In this document: one piece after another, positions 42,775 through 51,279 of the stretch
How the letters are laid out: the number at the start of each line of letters is the position of its first letter
Numbering within the stretch: position 1 is the first letter of the stretch
DNA from: CAWBRY01 sp963791295
Lineage (GTDB): Bacteria > Bacteroidota > Bacteroidia > Chitinophagales > Chitinophagaceae
Length of the DNA: 64,000 bases
Assembly: GCA_963791295.1 (NCBI GenBank)
Contig: CAWBRY010000001.1
Span: forward strand, 186,001-250,000
Direction of reading: 5' to 3'
Made by a program: the position numbers and the translations under genes
Notes under the pieces: model-generated
The model's input: only the letters and a program-made list of their open reading frames with translations
The model's database searches: none
What the model was told of the DNA's origin: nothing

Positions 42775-45570
42775 ATGGAATTCAGGCGGCAATGGATCCT
42801 TCTACTCATTTTGACCGGGGCATTTTCGATCGCGCAGGCGCAGACGGCAAAACTTTCGGGCAAGATCCTGAATAGTAAGAACGAGGCCTTGCCGGGAGTA
42901 TCCGTTAAGATTGTCGGGGGAACAGGAGGAACAACAACGGATATGGAAGGAAGATTTTCCCTCAACCTTTCCGTAGGAAAAAAATATGAGATACAATTTT
43001 CCGCAATAGGATACGAAGGCAAAAATATCAACGAAATAGAAGTGCTGAGCGGTCAGGTTAATGAGTTGAATATTATCATGGATGTGAATGCAAAGACGGG
43101 TGAAAATGTAGTCGTCAATACGACCCGTTCTTCGGCAAGAAAGGAAACTGTTAGCGCCGCCATTGCTTTTCAAAAAAATACGAATACCGTTGCCCAGATC
43201 ATCAGCGCCGAAACCATCCGTCGTTCCCCCGATAAAAATACAGGGGAAGTCCTTAAAAGAATTACAGGACTCTCAGTCCAGGATGGCCGCTACCTGATTG
43301 TAAGAGGTCTGGCAGATCGATATAACCAGGCGATGCTGAATGGAATTTTATTGAGCAGTACTGAACCCGACAGAAAAACTTTTTCTTTTGACATTTTTCC
43401 GGCCGCAGTCATTGATAATATCGTGGTCAACAAAGCATTTGTTCCCGAGTATCCCGGTGAGTGGGCAGGCGGCCTGGTACAAGTAAATACCAAAGACATT
43501 CCGTCCGCTGATTTTTTTAATATCCAAATCGGTACAGGATTCAATACAAACATTTTTGATGGCGATTTCTTCAGATCTAAAAACCATGGCAGCCTTGATT
43601 TTTTGGGCATCGATAACGGTACCCGAAAACTACCCGATGAATTTCCTACAAAATCCACTTTTGCCAAACTGGATCAGAACGCCAAGAATGTTCTTGGAAG
43701 CAAGATGCCTAATAACTGGAAGTATGAAAAGGCGTCGATTGTACCCAACATTTCCTTCCAGGCGGCCGGCGGATTTGGCGGATTCTTGTTTCATAAAAAA
43801 GTAGGTGGAACAATCGCTGTTAATTATAACAGAAGTCTCAAGCATTACAAATTCGAGAATGCATTTTATTCTGGCGAATTTAATGGCGGTCCGGTAGCTC
43901 CTGATTTCAACTATCACACGGACAAATTTGCTACCGAAGTATTATGGGGAGGGATTGCCAATTTTTCCATGCAATTAGATCCAAATAATAAGATCAGTGT
44001 TAAGAATCTCTTTAATGTCAATTCATCACAGTATGTTTCATTGCGCCAGGGATATGAAGCACTATCTGTTCAAACGCCATTGCAGGGGCGTGAGTTAGCG
44101 ATGAAGACAAACATATTTTACAATACACAGCTGGCCGGAGAGCATAATATAAAGAAATGGAAAACAAAATTGAATTGGTACGGGAGTTTTAATATCCTGG
44201 ATCAATATATACCCGACCAGCTAAGAGCAGAATATTTGCTGAATCAAACAACTAATCAATATGAAGCCCGCCTTTCATCCGGAGGCAATTCACAGAAGAG
44301 CGGCAGTATGTTTTTTGGAAGCCTATCGGATTACATCTACACGGCGGGTGGCGATATCACCAAGTCATTTACCATCGGGAAGAAAAATCAATCTATCAGG
44401 GCGGGTTATTTTTTCCAGGTCAAGGATCGCTTATATGATGCAAAACCATTTTTTGTCAACCTCAGAAATTCAAATCCAGGGACTACCTATTTGCAACAAG
44501 CCGAATATGTGATTTTCGATCCGGTCAATTTTACCAATGGGCAATTGAATTTCGATGGATTCACGGACAAGATATATCGTTACCTCGCCAATAGCATCTT
44601 AAATGCCGCGTACATTCAATTTGATAATTTGCTCAGCGAAAAGTTGCGCCTCGTTTGGGGCTTGAGAGTGGAGGACTTTGACCAATTGGTCGGCAGCGTA
44701 AGAAAGAGTGACGATCGATTTGCCCATTCAGAAGTGACTGATTATTTGCCTGCATTAAACCTGACCTATAGGATCAACCCCAAGATTAATCTGCGCTTGT
44801 CAGGATCACAAACGGTGATCCGGCCTGAATTCAGGGAACTTACTTCTATCGCGTTCTATGATTTTGAGTTAGGGGCCACTATTATTGGAAATTCAAATCT
44901 CCAGCGGACCAAAGTAACTAATGCAGATCTCCGCTATGAAATGTATCCAAGGCCCGGAGAGTTGATTACGCTTGGGGTTTTTTACAAGTACTTTGACAAA
45001 CCCATTGAACAATATTTTAACCAGAGCGGTGCGGGCTCAAGCAACACCTTTAACTACAATAATGCCGACAATGCCACTTCCTATGGAGCCGAGTTTGAAT
45101 TCCGGAAAAGACTTGACTTCAGTAGGGGCTTGAAGAATTTCACTTTCTCCACCAACCTGGCATACATATATAATCGTGTCCATTTTGAAGCGAAGCAACT
45201 GGACCGTCCCATGCAGGGCCAAAGTCCTTACACGATCAATCTTGGACTCAACTACGATCTTGAAAAAGCGGGCATCAATTCCACTGTTCTGTTTAATGTG
45301 ATCGGTCGCAGGATCCTCTTTGTAAACAATGAACAGGTCTCTGCTATATGGGAGGCCCCACGCCCATTGTTGGATTTCCAATTGTCGAAAAAGATCATTA
45401 GCAATAAAGGAGAACTCAAATTAAATGTAAGCGACATCTTAAACCATACGGCAAATTTTTATCATGACATTGATGCGAATAAAAAATATAAAGCTAGCGG
45501 AGATGCCTTAGCTATTTCGAGACAATATGGAACAACGTTCACCCTGACTTTTGGATACAGTTTCAAATGA
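42775..45570 (+). CDS. TonB-dependent outer-membrane receptor of the Pho-like island
   Basis: A 931-residue protein with signal peptide (ending AQAQ), a CarboxypepD-regulatory-like domain (about 24-110), a TonB plug (about 120-240: ISAETIRRSPDKNTGEVLKRITGLSV, RYLIVRGLADRYNQAMLNG, EYPGEWAGGLVQVNT) and a large beta-barrel. It would import a ligand too big for porins, driven by TonB. Six Pho-like repeats precede it, so the cargo may be a phosphorus compound such as a phosphate ester. No SusD homologue follows; a beta-helix protein is translationally coupled downstream instead. Confidence 0.9.
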   Translation: MEFRRQWILLLILTGAFSIAQAQTAKLSGKILNSKNEALPGVSVKIVGGTGGTTTDMEGRFSLNLSVGKKYEIQFSAIGYEGKNINEIEVLSGQVNELNIIMDVNAKTGENVVVNTTRSSARKETVSAAIAFQKNTNTVAQIISAETIRRSPDKNTGEVLKRITGLSVQDGRYLIVRGLADRYNQAMLNGILLSSTEPDRKTFSFDIFPAAVIDNIVVNKAFVPEYPGEWAGGLVQVNTKDIPSADFFNIQIGTGFNTNIFDGDFFRSKNHGSLDFLGIDNGTRKLPDEFPTKSTFAKLDQNAKNVLGSKMPNNWKYEKASIVPNISFQAAGGFGGFLFHKKVGGTIAVNYNRSLKHYKFENAFYSGEFNGGPVAPDFNYHTDKFATEVLWGGIANFSMQLDPNNKISVKNLFNVNSSQYVSLRQGYEALSVQTPLQGRELAMKTNIFYNTQLAGEHNIKKWKTKLNWYGSFNILDQYIPDQLRAEYLLNQTTNQYEARLSSGGNSQKSGSMFFGSLSDYIYTAGGDITKSFTIGKKNQSIRAGYFFQVKDRLYDAKPFFVNLRNSNPGTTYLQQAEYVIFDPVNFTNGQLNFDGFTDKIYRYLANSILNAAYIQFDNLLSEKLRLVWGLRVEDFDQLVGSVRKSDDRFAHSEVTDYLPALNLTYRINPKINLRLSGSQTVIRPEFRELTSIAFYDFELGATIIGNSNLQRTKVTNADLRYEMYPRPGELITLGVFYKYFDKPIEQYFNQSGAGSSNTFNYNNADNATSYGAEFEFRKRLDFSRGLKNFTFSTNLAYIYNRVHFEAKQLDRPMQGQSPYTINLGLNYDLEKAGINSTVLFNVIGRRILFVNNEQVSAIWEAPRPLLDFQLSKKIISNKGELKLNVSDILNHTANFYHDIDANKKYKASGDALAISRQYGTTFTLTFGYSFK

Positions 45571-45596
45571 TAACATTACGAGACAAAAACACAATT

Positions 45597-47060
45597 ATGA
45601 ATATGAAAAAGACAATTTTTTTAAGTGCTTTGGTTGCCGTTTATGCCTTAACGAACAATGGCTGCCGAAAGATCGAAATTGATTCGCAGACGACCATTAT
45701 CGATACGAGTCATACGACGCCAACAGAAAGCACTACGTTGTCAGGCAAGATCAATACAGATCGTACATTACGTGCTACTAATACCTACACCTTGCGGGGA
45801 TTAGTTTATGTGACGGAGAATGCTACGCTGACTATTGAGGCCGGTACCAAAATAGTTGGTGAAAAAAGTACGCGTGGCGCACTCGTCATTACCCGTGGTT
45901 GCAAAATTGTAGCCAACGGTACTGCCGATAAACCCATTGTATTTACTTCTGACCAGTCCTCTCCTCAACGTGGAGATTGGGCTGGACTTGTCCTTCTCGG
46001 ACGCGCCAGAACCAATGCCAGTTTTAATGGAAGTTTTGGTTTGGGCCAGGCAGAAGGAGGTATCGACAATTCATCAGGAGATGGACTGTATGGCGGAACA
46101 GAAGACAATGATAACTCAGGCTCACTTAAGTATGTAAGAGTAGAATATGCGGGCTACGCGTATTTACCAGATAAGGAAATCAACGGCATCAGTTTCTATG
46201 CTATCGGAAGAGGCACCACCGTAGACCATGTGCAGGTTTCATATGCCAATGATGATTCCTATGAATGTTTTGGAGGCAATGTAAATTTAACCCGCATCAT
46301 TTCGTACAGAGGGTTAGATGATGAATTGGATACAGACAATGGATATAGCGGCAACGTTCAATTTGTAATTTGTCAGCGCGATAGTTCTGTTGCGGACGTT
46401 TCCGGTTCGAACGGATGGGAGAGTGATAATGACGCGAATGGTATTGCCGTGATCGTGCCATCAGGACTTCAGACAGTACAACCCCAAACAAAAGCGGTTT
46501 ACAGCAATGTGACGATGATTGGACCCAGAGCTGCCAGCAACAATGTTGGAAATTCATTATACAGAAATGGCGCTCAAATACGTCGTAATTCCGCCATCTC
46601 TCTTTTCAACTCTGTCATGCTGGGATGGCCAACGGGCATTTTGATCGATGCCAGTACAGGAACACCGACGGATATCAATATCACCGGCACGCCGGTAACA
46701 CCCAATCAGACAACAAACCTGTTTGTCCAGAATTTTGTAATTGCGGGAAGTGCAACGCCTTTGAAATACACGGCGAGCTCTACTGCGCCGACGGGGTGGA
46801 CCGTTGGAGACATGACCGCCTGGTTTAATACAGCTGCCTTTAATAACTCCATACTGGCTGCTGCAGCAGACGCTAAACTGGCTGATCCATTTAATCTAAG
46901 TGGCAACCCCGACTACACGCCGACTACCGGCTCTCCCTTGTTAACAGGTGCAAGTTTCACCCATGCGAAATTGACTGGATTTACGCAGGTTACTTTCATT
47001 GGAGCAGTTGGACCCGATGGCGAAGACGCCACCTGGTGGAAAGGATGGACCAAATTTTGA
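45597..47060 (+). CDS. Exported parallel beta-helix-like protein coupled to the TonB receptor
   Basis: About 487 residues from the ATG at 45597 (45603 is also possible; the frame opens at 45567, overlapping the receptor stop codon by 4 bases). The signal region MKKTIFLSALVAVYAL is followed by a Cys in NNGC, a poor lipobox but possibly a lipoprotein. The mature part is Thr/Gly/Asn-rich with repeated short beta motifs (GALVITRGCKIVANGTADKPIVFTS, GGTEDNDNSGSLKYVRVEYAG, DHVQVSYANDDSYECFGG) like right-handed beta-helix proteins. It may serve as the surface partner of the receptor in place of SusD. No catalytic signature is evident. Confidence 0.8.
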   Translation: MNMKKTIFLSALVAVYALTNNGCRKIEIDSQTTIIDTSHTTPTESTTLSGKINTDRTLRATNTYTLRGLVYVTENATLTIEAGTKIVGEKSTRGALVITRGCKIVANGTADKPIVFTSDQSSPQRGDWAGLVLLGRARTNASFNGSFGLGQAEGGIDNSSGDGLYGGTEDNDNSGSLKYVRVEYAGYAYLPDKEINGISFYAIGRGTTVDHVQVSYANDDSYECFGGNVNLTRIISYRGLDDELDTDNGYSGNVQFVICQRDSSVADVSGSNGWESDNDANGIAVIVPSGLQTVQPQTKAVYSNVTMIGPRAASNNVGNSLYRNGAQIRRNSAISLFNSVMLGWPTGILIDASTGTPTDINITGTPVTPNQTTNLFVQNFVIAGSATPLKYTASSTAPTGWTVGDMTAWFNTAAFNNSILAAAADAKLADPFNLSGNPDYTPTTGSPLLTGASFTHAKLTGFTQVTFIGAVGPDGEDATWWKGWTKF

Positions 47061-47088
47061 TAATAACTATTTTCAATAGAATTAAGGA

Positions 47089-47119
47089 GCAGCTTATTCA
47101 GGCTGCTTTTTAATTTTGA
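47089..47119 (+). terminator. Terminator after the receptor/beta-helix operon
   Basis: AGCAGC (47089-47094) pairs with GCTGCT (47103-47108), followed by TTTAATTTT. It closes the two-gene Pho-like transcript. Confidence 0.75.
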
Positions 47120-47135
47120 GATCAAACGGGATTTT

Positions 47136-47639
47136 ATGAGGTCGATGATCGCCGCCGCTTTAATGATTGTCTTATATGCGTGCTCGGGCAATGCGCCGGC
47201 AGCGAAGTTGACAACGCTGGATAAAAATTGGCTGGATTCCATTAAGAAGAAGAGCGATACCAGTTGGGTAAAACCCTACCGGAATGAAGAATTTGCTGTA
47301 TCGGAATACTACATTGATAAAACAGACAGCATAGTAACACAGGTAATGAAGGATCGACAGGGAATGATCCGGCAGATCATCATTGCCCGCTATGACCAAA
47401 TCCGTCTTTTTTTCGCCGAGTATTTTGCTAACGGACAACTGATGGCGAGCCTGCCTCTCGACAGCGCAGGCCATTACAATGGAAATGGAAAATATTATTA
47501 TGAGAATGGACGTGTAAAAAGTGAGGGATCTTTTTCTCATGGTTTGTTTAACGGGAAATGGAAAAACTATGATACGACAGGGCGACTCCTGAACGTGGAT
47601 GAATATGATTCCAACGGGCAGCTAAGAACTAACAATTAA
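47136..47639 (+). CDS. Putative lipoprotein with MORN-like (YwqK-type) repeats
   Basis: A 167-residue protein. The N-terminus MRSMIAAALMIVLYACSG has a lipobox-like LYAC with Cys16. The C-terminal half carries three MORN-variant units (EYFANGQLMASLPLD, KYYYENGRVKSEGSFSHGLFNGKWKNYDTTGRLL, VDEYDSNGQL) seen in the YwqK/antitoxin-like family. It is probably an outer- or inner-membrane lipoprotein. The function is unknown. It lies between the TonB receptor operon and another small lipoprotein inside the phosphate island. Confidence 0.75.
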   Translation: MRSMIAAALMIVLYACSGNAPAAKLTTLDKNWLDSIKKKSDTSWVKPYRNEEFAVSEYYIDKTDSIVTQVMKDRQGMIRQIIIARYDQIRLFFAEYFANGQLMASLPLDSAGHYNGNGKYYYENGRVKSEGSFSHGLFNGKWKNYDTTGRLLNVDEYDSNGQLRTNN

Positions 47640-47690
47640 CTTCTCATGTTTGATAGGGAAGGGGTGGTTTTTTTGTTTTACCTTCCATTC

Positions 47691-48092
47691 ATGAAATGGC
47701 TATCTCTTATTGCCTTTATTATTATACTTACATCCTGCTCCGAATCTGCGGTTAGCAAAAAACTGACAGAATGCGATAGCCTCTCCATCACTTTCAATGC
47801 GCCCAATACTGATTCGATCGTCAAGACACTCCAGACGGTAGATAAAAACGGCTTGAGTAAAATGGCCGGTTTTTTAGGTGGTAAAACAACTGAACAATTC
47901 AAATGTGGTTATGACGGAGGCCTTATCTTTTTTACCAAAGGAAAAGCCTTTCTTCCTGTGATGTTCAAATACAAAGAAGCAGACTGCCGCCATTTCTTAT
48001 TTGAATGGGAAGGGAAGACAATGAGTACAAAAATGAGCCAGGAAGCGGCGGATTTTTTGGAGAGCCTGGAGATGGGAAAGAGTACGTATTGA
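47691..48092 (+). CDS. Small putative lipoprotein of unknown function
   Basis: A 133-residue protein; the ATG at 47691 is preferred over 47646 because it starts a signal with lipobox LTSC (MKWLSLIAFIIILTSCSE, Cys16). The mature part has a pair of Cys (CDSLSITF and KCGYDGG) and a further DCRHFLFEWEGK. No family was recognised. The stop codon merges into an intergenic repeat, and the gene is convergent with the glycosyltransferase. Confidence 0.7.
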   Translation: MKWLSLIAFIIILTSCSESAVSKKLTECDSLSITFNAPNTDSIVKTLQTVDKNGLSKMAGFLGGKTTEQFKCGYDGGLIFFTKGKAFLPVMFKYKEADCRHFLFEWEGKTMSTKMSQEAADFLESLEMGKSTY

Positions 48093-48175
48093 TTATTGAT
48101 TACTGATATTACTGATTATTGATTATTGTAAGTGTTCATTTGTCCAATTTCACCACTCACAACTCACCACTCACT
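48089..48175. repeat. Composite intergenic repeat between convergent genes
   Basis: Read on the minus strand it is TTGTGAGTGGTGAA-type sequence followed by CAATAATCAATAATCAGTAAT-like sequence: the same two-part element as at 18015-18060. It overlaps the stop codon and last residues of the glycosyltransferase gene. Confidence 0.55.
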
Positions 48176-49147
48176 AAAAAGATACTCCACCACCTCCTCG
48201 GTAGTCTTTGAGAAATCCATCGGCGTTGGCGTGGGTCCATTGATCCAATCCTCAAATTTGTTTTCAAACGATGCGTCCAGCGCTTCCAGACAAATGATCC
48301 CCATTTCACTTAGTGCAGCGGCATTGCATTGCTGTTCATATTGCCCCCGAATGGGAAGGACCATCATCTTCTTACCCATATAAAGAGCTTCGGCAGGTGT
48401 TTCAAAACCGCCACCAGTAATGATTCCCGAGCAATGGATAAAACTCGTATTGAACAACTCACTTTCAACAGGCAAGAACGTTATATTTCCAACGCGTGCT
48501 TTTTCCATTGCTTCATTGCAGAATATCTCGAACCGGTGATCATAAAATTTTTCAAAGATCAATTTTAGTTGGGCTTTACGGTAGGAAGGAAGGTAAACTG
48601 TGATGTGATTTCCCAAGGTAGGTTCCGCATGGCGTAACCGTTTTTTAATAATGGGAGGGAAGATGAAATGGTCATACTTTTTGAAATGAAGTCCGACATA
48701 CCTGGTGGCTTTTGCATAATGTTTAAGAAGGAACTCTCCAACAAAGTTTTTCCGGTTTGGTCTTGGTGTTCTTGAGGATTGAAAGCTTGCCTGGTGGCCG
48801 AAATTAATGGATGGCACTTTTTTTCTCGCACAGGCTGCCGCCGTGATGAATTCGAAATCGTTGATGACAAGGTCATACTTTTCAACGGGAAGATCCCGGA
48901 TCTCCTGTCGTAAACGAAGTGGATGAATGCCTTTCACCATCCCCCAATAATCCAGGCCACCACGGTAATTGTAAAACAGACTAAGACCATTGCTTCGGTA
49001 TTTGACGGGTACAGTCATTTGAAGATCACTGTTCGAACCACTTAAAAAAAGATCGACTGTTCCGTACTGTTTCAAATAGGGGAGTAATTCAATCGCACGG
49101 CTGATGTGGCCATTACCGGTGGCTTGAATAGCATAGAAGATATTCAT
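48164..49147 (-). CDS. GT28/MurG-like glycosyltransferase, candidate glycolipid synthase
   Basis: A 327-residue GT-B-type protein. It starts MNIFYAIQATGNGHISRAIELLPYL, like MurG and diacylglycerol glycosyltransferases (G-x-GH-x-x-R near residue 13). The C-terminal donor-binding part has HCSGIITGGGFETPAEALYMGKKMMVLP, the GGG/E signature of the family. It is paired with a phosphoesterase gene 24 bases upstream on the same strand. That pair inside a phosphate island recalls the PlcP/Agt lipid-remodelling pair, in which diacylglycerol released from phospholipid is glycosylated. The actual acceptor is not proven. Confidence 0.82.
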   Translation of the reverse strand: MNIFYAIQATGNGHISRAIELLPYLKQYGTVDLFLSGSNSDLQMTVPVKYRSNGLSLFYNYRGGLDYWGMVKGIHPLRLRQEIRDLPVEKYDLVINDFEFITAAACARKKVPSINFGHQASFQSSRTPRPNRKNFVGEFLLKHYAKATRYVGLHFKKYDHFIFPPIIKKRLRHAEPTLGNHITVYLPSYRKAQLKLIFEKFYDHRFEIFCNEAMEKARVGNITFLPVESELFNTSFIHCSGIITGGGFETPAEALYMGKKMMVLPIRGQYEQQCNAAALSEMGIICLEALDASFENKFEDWINGPTPTPMDFSKTTEEVVEYLFSEW

Positions 49148-49171
49148 ATTTATTTCCCTGGCAGGGTCTGT

Positions 49172-50008
49172 TTATGCGCCCAATGAATGCAGGTAATAAG
49201 TGATCTCATCAGAAAGCACATGCGTTGAGACCGACGGCATCTTGCCATAGAACTCTTTCATTTCCCTTTCTTCATATTTATACAAATGCCAGTCATTCTT
49301 GTAATATTCAAGAGAAGTGAGATGATCGACCCAATCACCTGAATTCAGGTAAACGACTTTTCCTTTGTTCGTTTGAATCGTTCTTTTTTGTGGTTGATGT
49401 ATATGGCCACAGATGACATAGTCGTATTTTTTTTCGATGGCTATTTCAGCTATCAGTTTTTCAAAAGCGTCGATTTTAATAATGGATTTGCTTACCTGTT
49501 TCATTATTTTTCGGGAAAGTGAAACCGGCTTGCGACCTATCAGCTTCAGAAATCGGTTCAGGGTTCGGTTGAACGCCAGCAACACTGCATATCCATTACT
49601 TCCCAGCTTAGCCCAAAAGCGCGCACTGCCCTGGGTTGTGTTGTCAAAGACGTCGCCGTGAAAGATCCAGGTCATCTTATTGTCGATCTCCATGGACATC
49701 TTATCTACCAGTTGAAGGTTACCCAATTGAAGATCTGAATATCGGCGAAGCATTTCATCGTGATTGCCGGTAACGTAGAAGACTCGTGTGCCGTTGGCGA
49801 GGAGCTGGAAAATTTCCCTGACCACTTCCATGTGTGAGGCAGGGAAATACCGTTTGCTGAATTGCCATACGTCAATAATATCTCCATTGAGAATGAGGAT
49901 TTGCGGGGAGATACTTTTCAGGTAAGCGACAATTTCTTTGGCATGACAGCTATAGGTGCCTAAGTGTAGATCGGAAAGCACAGCGACATCGATAGGTCGT
50001 TTTTGCAT
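49172..50008 (-). CDS. Calcineurin-like metallophosphoesterase (LpxH/PlcP-like)
   Basis: A 278-residue soluble enzyme with the full metallophosphoesterase set: SDLHLG near residue 12, NGDIIDVW near 40, GNHDE near 81, FHGDVFD near 115 and GHIHQP near 200. It resembles UDP-2,3-diacylglucosamine diphosphatase (LpxH/LpxG) of lipid A synthesis and the related PlcP phospholipase C-like enzyme used under phosphate starvation. The genomic setting (glycosyltransferase partner, Pho-like neighbours) favours the second, but sequence alone cannot decide. It is divergent from the phosphatase gene. Confidence 0.85.
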   Translation of the reverse strand: MQKRPIDVAVLSDLHLGTYSCHAKEIVAYLKSISPQILILNGDIIDVWQFSKRYFPASHMEVVREIFQLLANGTRVFYVTGNHDEMLRRYSDLQLGNLQLVDKMSMEIDNKMTWIFHGDVFDNTTQGSARFWAKLGSNGYAVLLAFNRTLNRFLKLIGRKPVSLSRKIMKQVSKSIIKIDAFEKLIAEIAIEKKYDYVICGHIHQPQKRTIQTNKGKVVYLNSGDWVDHLTSLEYYKNDWHLYKYEEREMKEFYGKMPSVSTHVLSDEITYYLHSLGA

Positions 50009-50112
50009 GGGTTGGAGTTTTGCAAAGCTTGTTCACAATTTGTTCCCCACACCCAATTTTATATTAAGCTTATGTAATCAAATGATGAAAAAACTATGAA
50101 CTGAAGGATATA

Positions 50113-50139
50113 ATAACATTAAGATAATGACAGTGTAAC
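50113..50139 (+). promoter_or_regulatory. Pho-box-like operator: three 11-bp repeats upstream of the phosphatase
   Basis: ATAAC (50113), ATAAT (50124) and GTAAC (50135) are each 11 bp apart; a degenerate GATAT follows in phase at 50146. The -7-like CAGCTTTG at 50161-50168 begins 15 bases after that fourth unit, the same distance as before the TonB receptor. Confidence 0.6.
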
Positions 50140-50182
50140 AAAAAAGATATATTCAATTCGCAGCTTTGCAAAACCGTTACAC

Positions 50183-51277
50183 ATGAAAAGCATCCTGGCC
50201 TGTATCATGCTGATTCTTTGTATACAAAGCACCGACGAATCCGCTGGCAAATCACATCCTCTTCCTCCTCTCCAACCAGTCCAAAACCTATTCATCATTA
50301 CTATTGATGGATTTCGTTGGCAGGAACTTTTTACCGGAGCCGACTCTACTCTGATCAATGATGAACGATACTGCCTGGACACTGAAACAATGAAGATGTT
50401 GTATTGGGACGCATCATCTGAAGAAAGAAGAAGAAGGCTAATGCCTTTTTTCTGGTCAGTGGTGGCGGCCAAGGGCCAGATATATGGCAACCGGCTTTTT
50501 AATAATAAGGTAAACGTATCGAACATCTATTCGCTTTCATATCCGGGCTACAATGAAATATTTACCGGAGGTCCTGATCTGAATATCCGATCAAACAACA
50601 AGAAAATGAATAGCAATCTCAACGTGCTCGAATGGCTGAATGGTCAGAATGGGTTCAAAGGAAATGTTGTAGCCTTTACTTCATGGGATGTGTTTCCATA
50701 TATATTGAATAAGGACAGGAGCGAACTAAAGATCAATAGTGGATATGGTAATTTAGAAGAAGGCACAGAGCAATCTATGGTGAATCAGATCCAAAGTGAT
50801 GTTGTTGATAATAGATCGTCGACCCGGTACGATGAACTTACTTTCATTACCGCCAGGGAATACATCCAGAAGAATCATCCTAAAATCGTATTCATGGGTT
50901 TCGGCGAAACGGATGAACTGGCGCATCATTCCAGGTATGACCTTTACCTGGAAAAGGCAGCAAAGATGGACAAGATCATCGGGGAACTCTGGTACTGGGT
51001 GCAATCAACTCCCGGATACAAAGACAACACCACCTTTATTATTACTACGGACCACGGAAGAGGTTCCCGTAGCAGCCGATGGAAGGATCATGGACTCTTT
51101 GTCAAAGGTTCGTCGCAAACATGGCTTGCTATTATCGGTCCACAACTAAAAAAATTCGGAGAAATGAAAGGTGAAAATCAGATCTACCAGGAACAGGTCG
51201 CGCAAACTATTGCAAACCTTGTCGGTAAAAACTTTGAATCCGATCGCGCTGTCGCTCCGGCTATTTCGATTAAATAG
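50183..51277 (+). CDS. Secreted alkaline-phosphatase-superfamily phosphodiesterase/phosphatase
   Basis: A 364-residue protein with signal peptide (MKSILACIMLILCIQS) and the type I phosphodiesterase/nucleotide pyrophosphatase layout. The first metal site is ITIDGFRW (Asp near residue 41), the nucleophile region is SLSYPGYNEIFTGGPD, GFGETDELAHHSRYDLYLE gives the Asp/His pair, and TTDHGRG near 290 the last ligands. It would release phosphate from esters in the periplasm. Pho-like repeats upstream and the adjacent PhoR/PhoB-like pair support a role in phosphate scavenging. Confidence 0.88.
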   Translation: MKSILACIMLILCIQSTDESAGKSHPLPPLQPVQNLFIITIDGFRWQELFTGADSTLINDERYCLDTETMKMLYWDASSEERRRRLMPFFWSVVAAKGQIYGNRLFNNKVNVSNIYSLSYPGYNEIFTGGPDLNIRSNNKKMNSNLNVLEWLNGQNGFKGNVVAFTSWDVFPYILNKDRSELKINSGYGNLEEGTEQSMVNQIQSDVVDNRSSTRYDELTFITAREYIQKNHPKIVFMGFGETDELAHHSRYDLYLEKAAKMDKIIGELWYWVQSTPGYKDNTTFIITTDHGRGSRSSRWKDHGLFVKGSSQTWLAIIGPQLKKFGEMKGENQIYQEQVAQTIANLVGKNFESDRAVAPAISIK

Positions 51278-51279
51278 AT

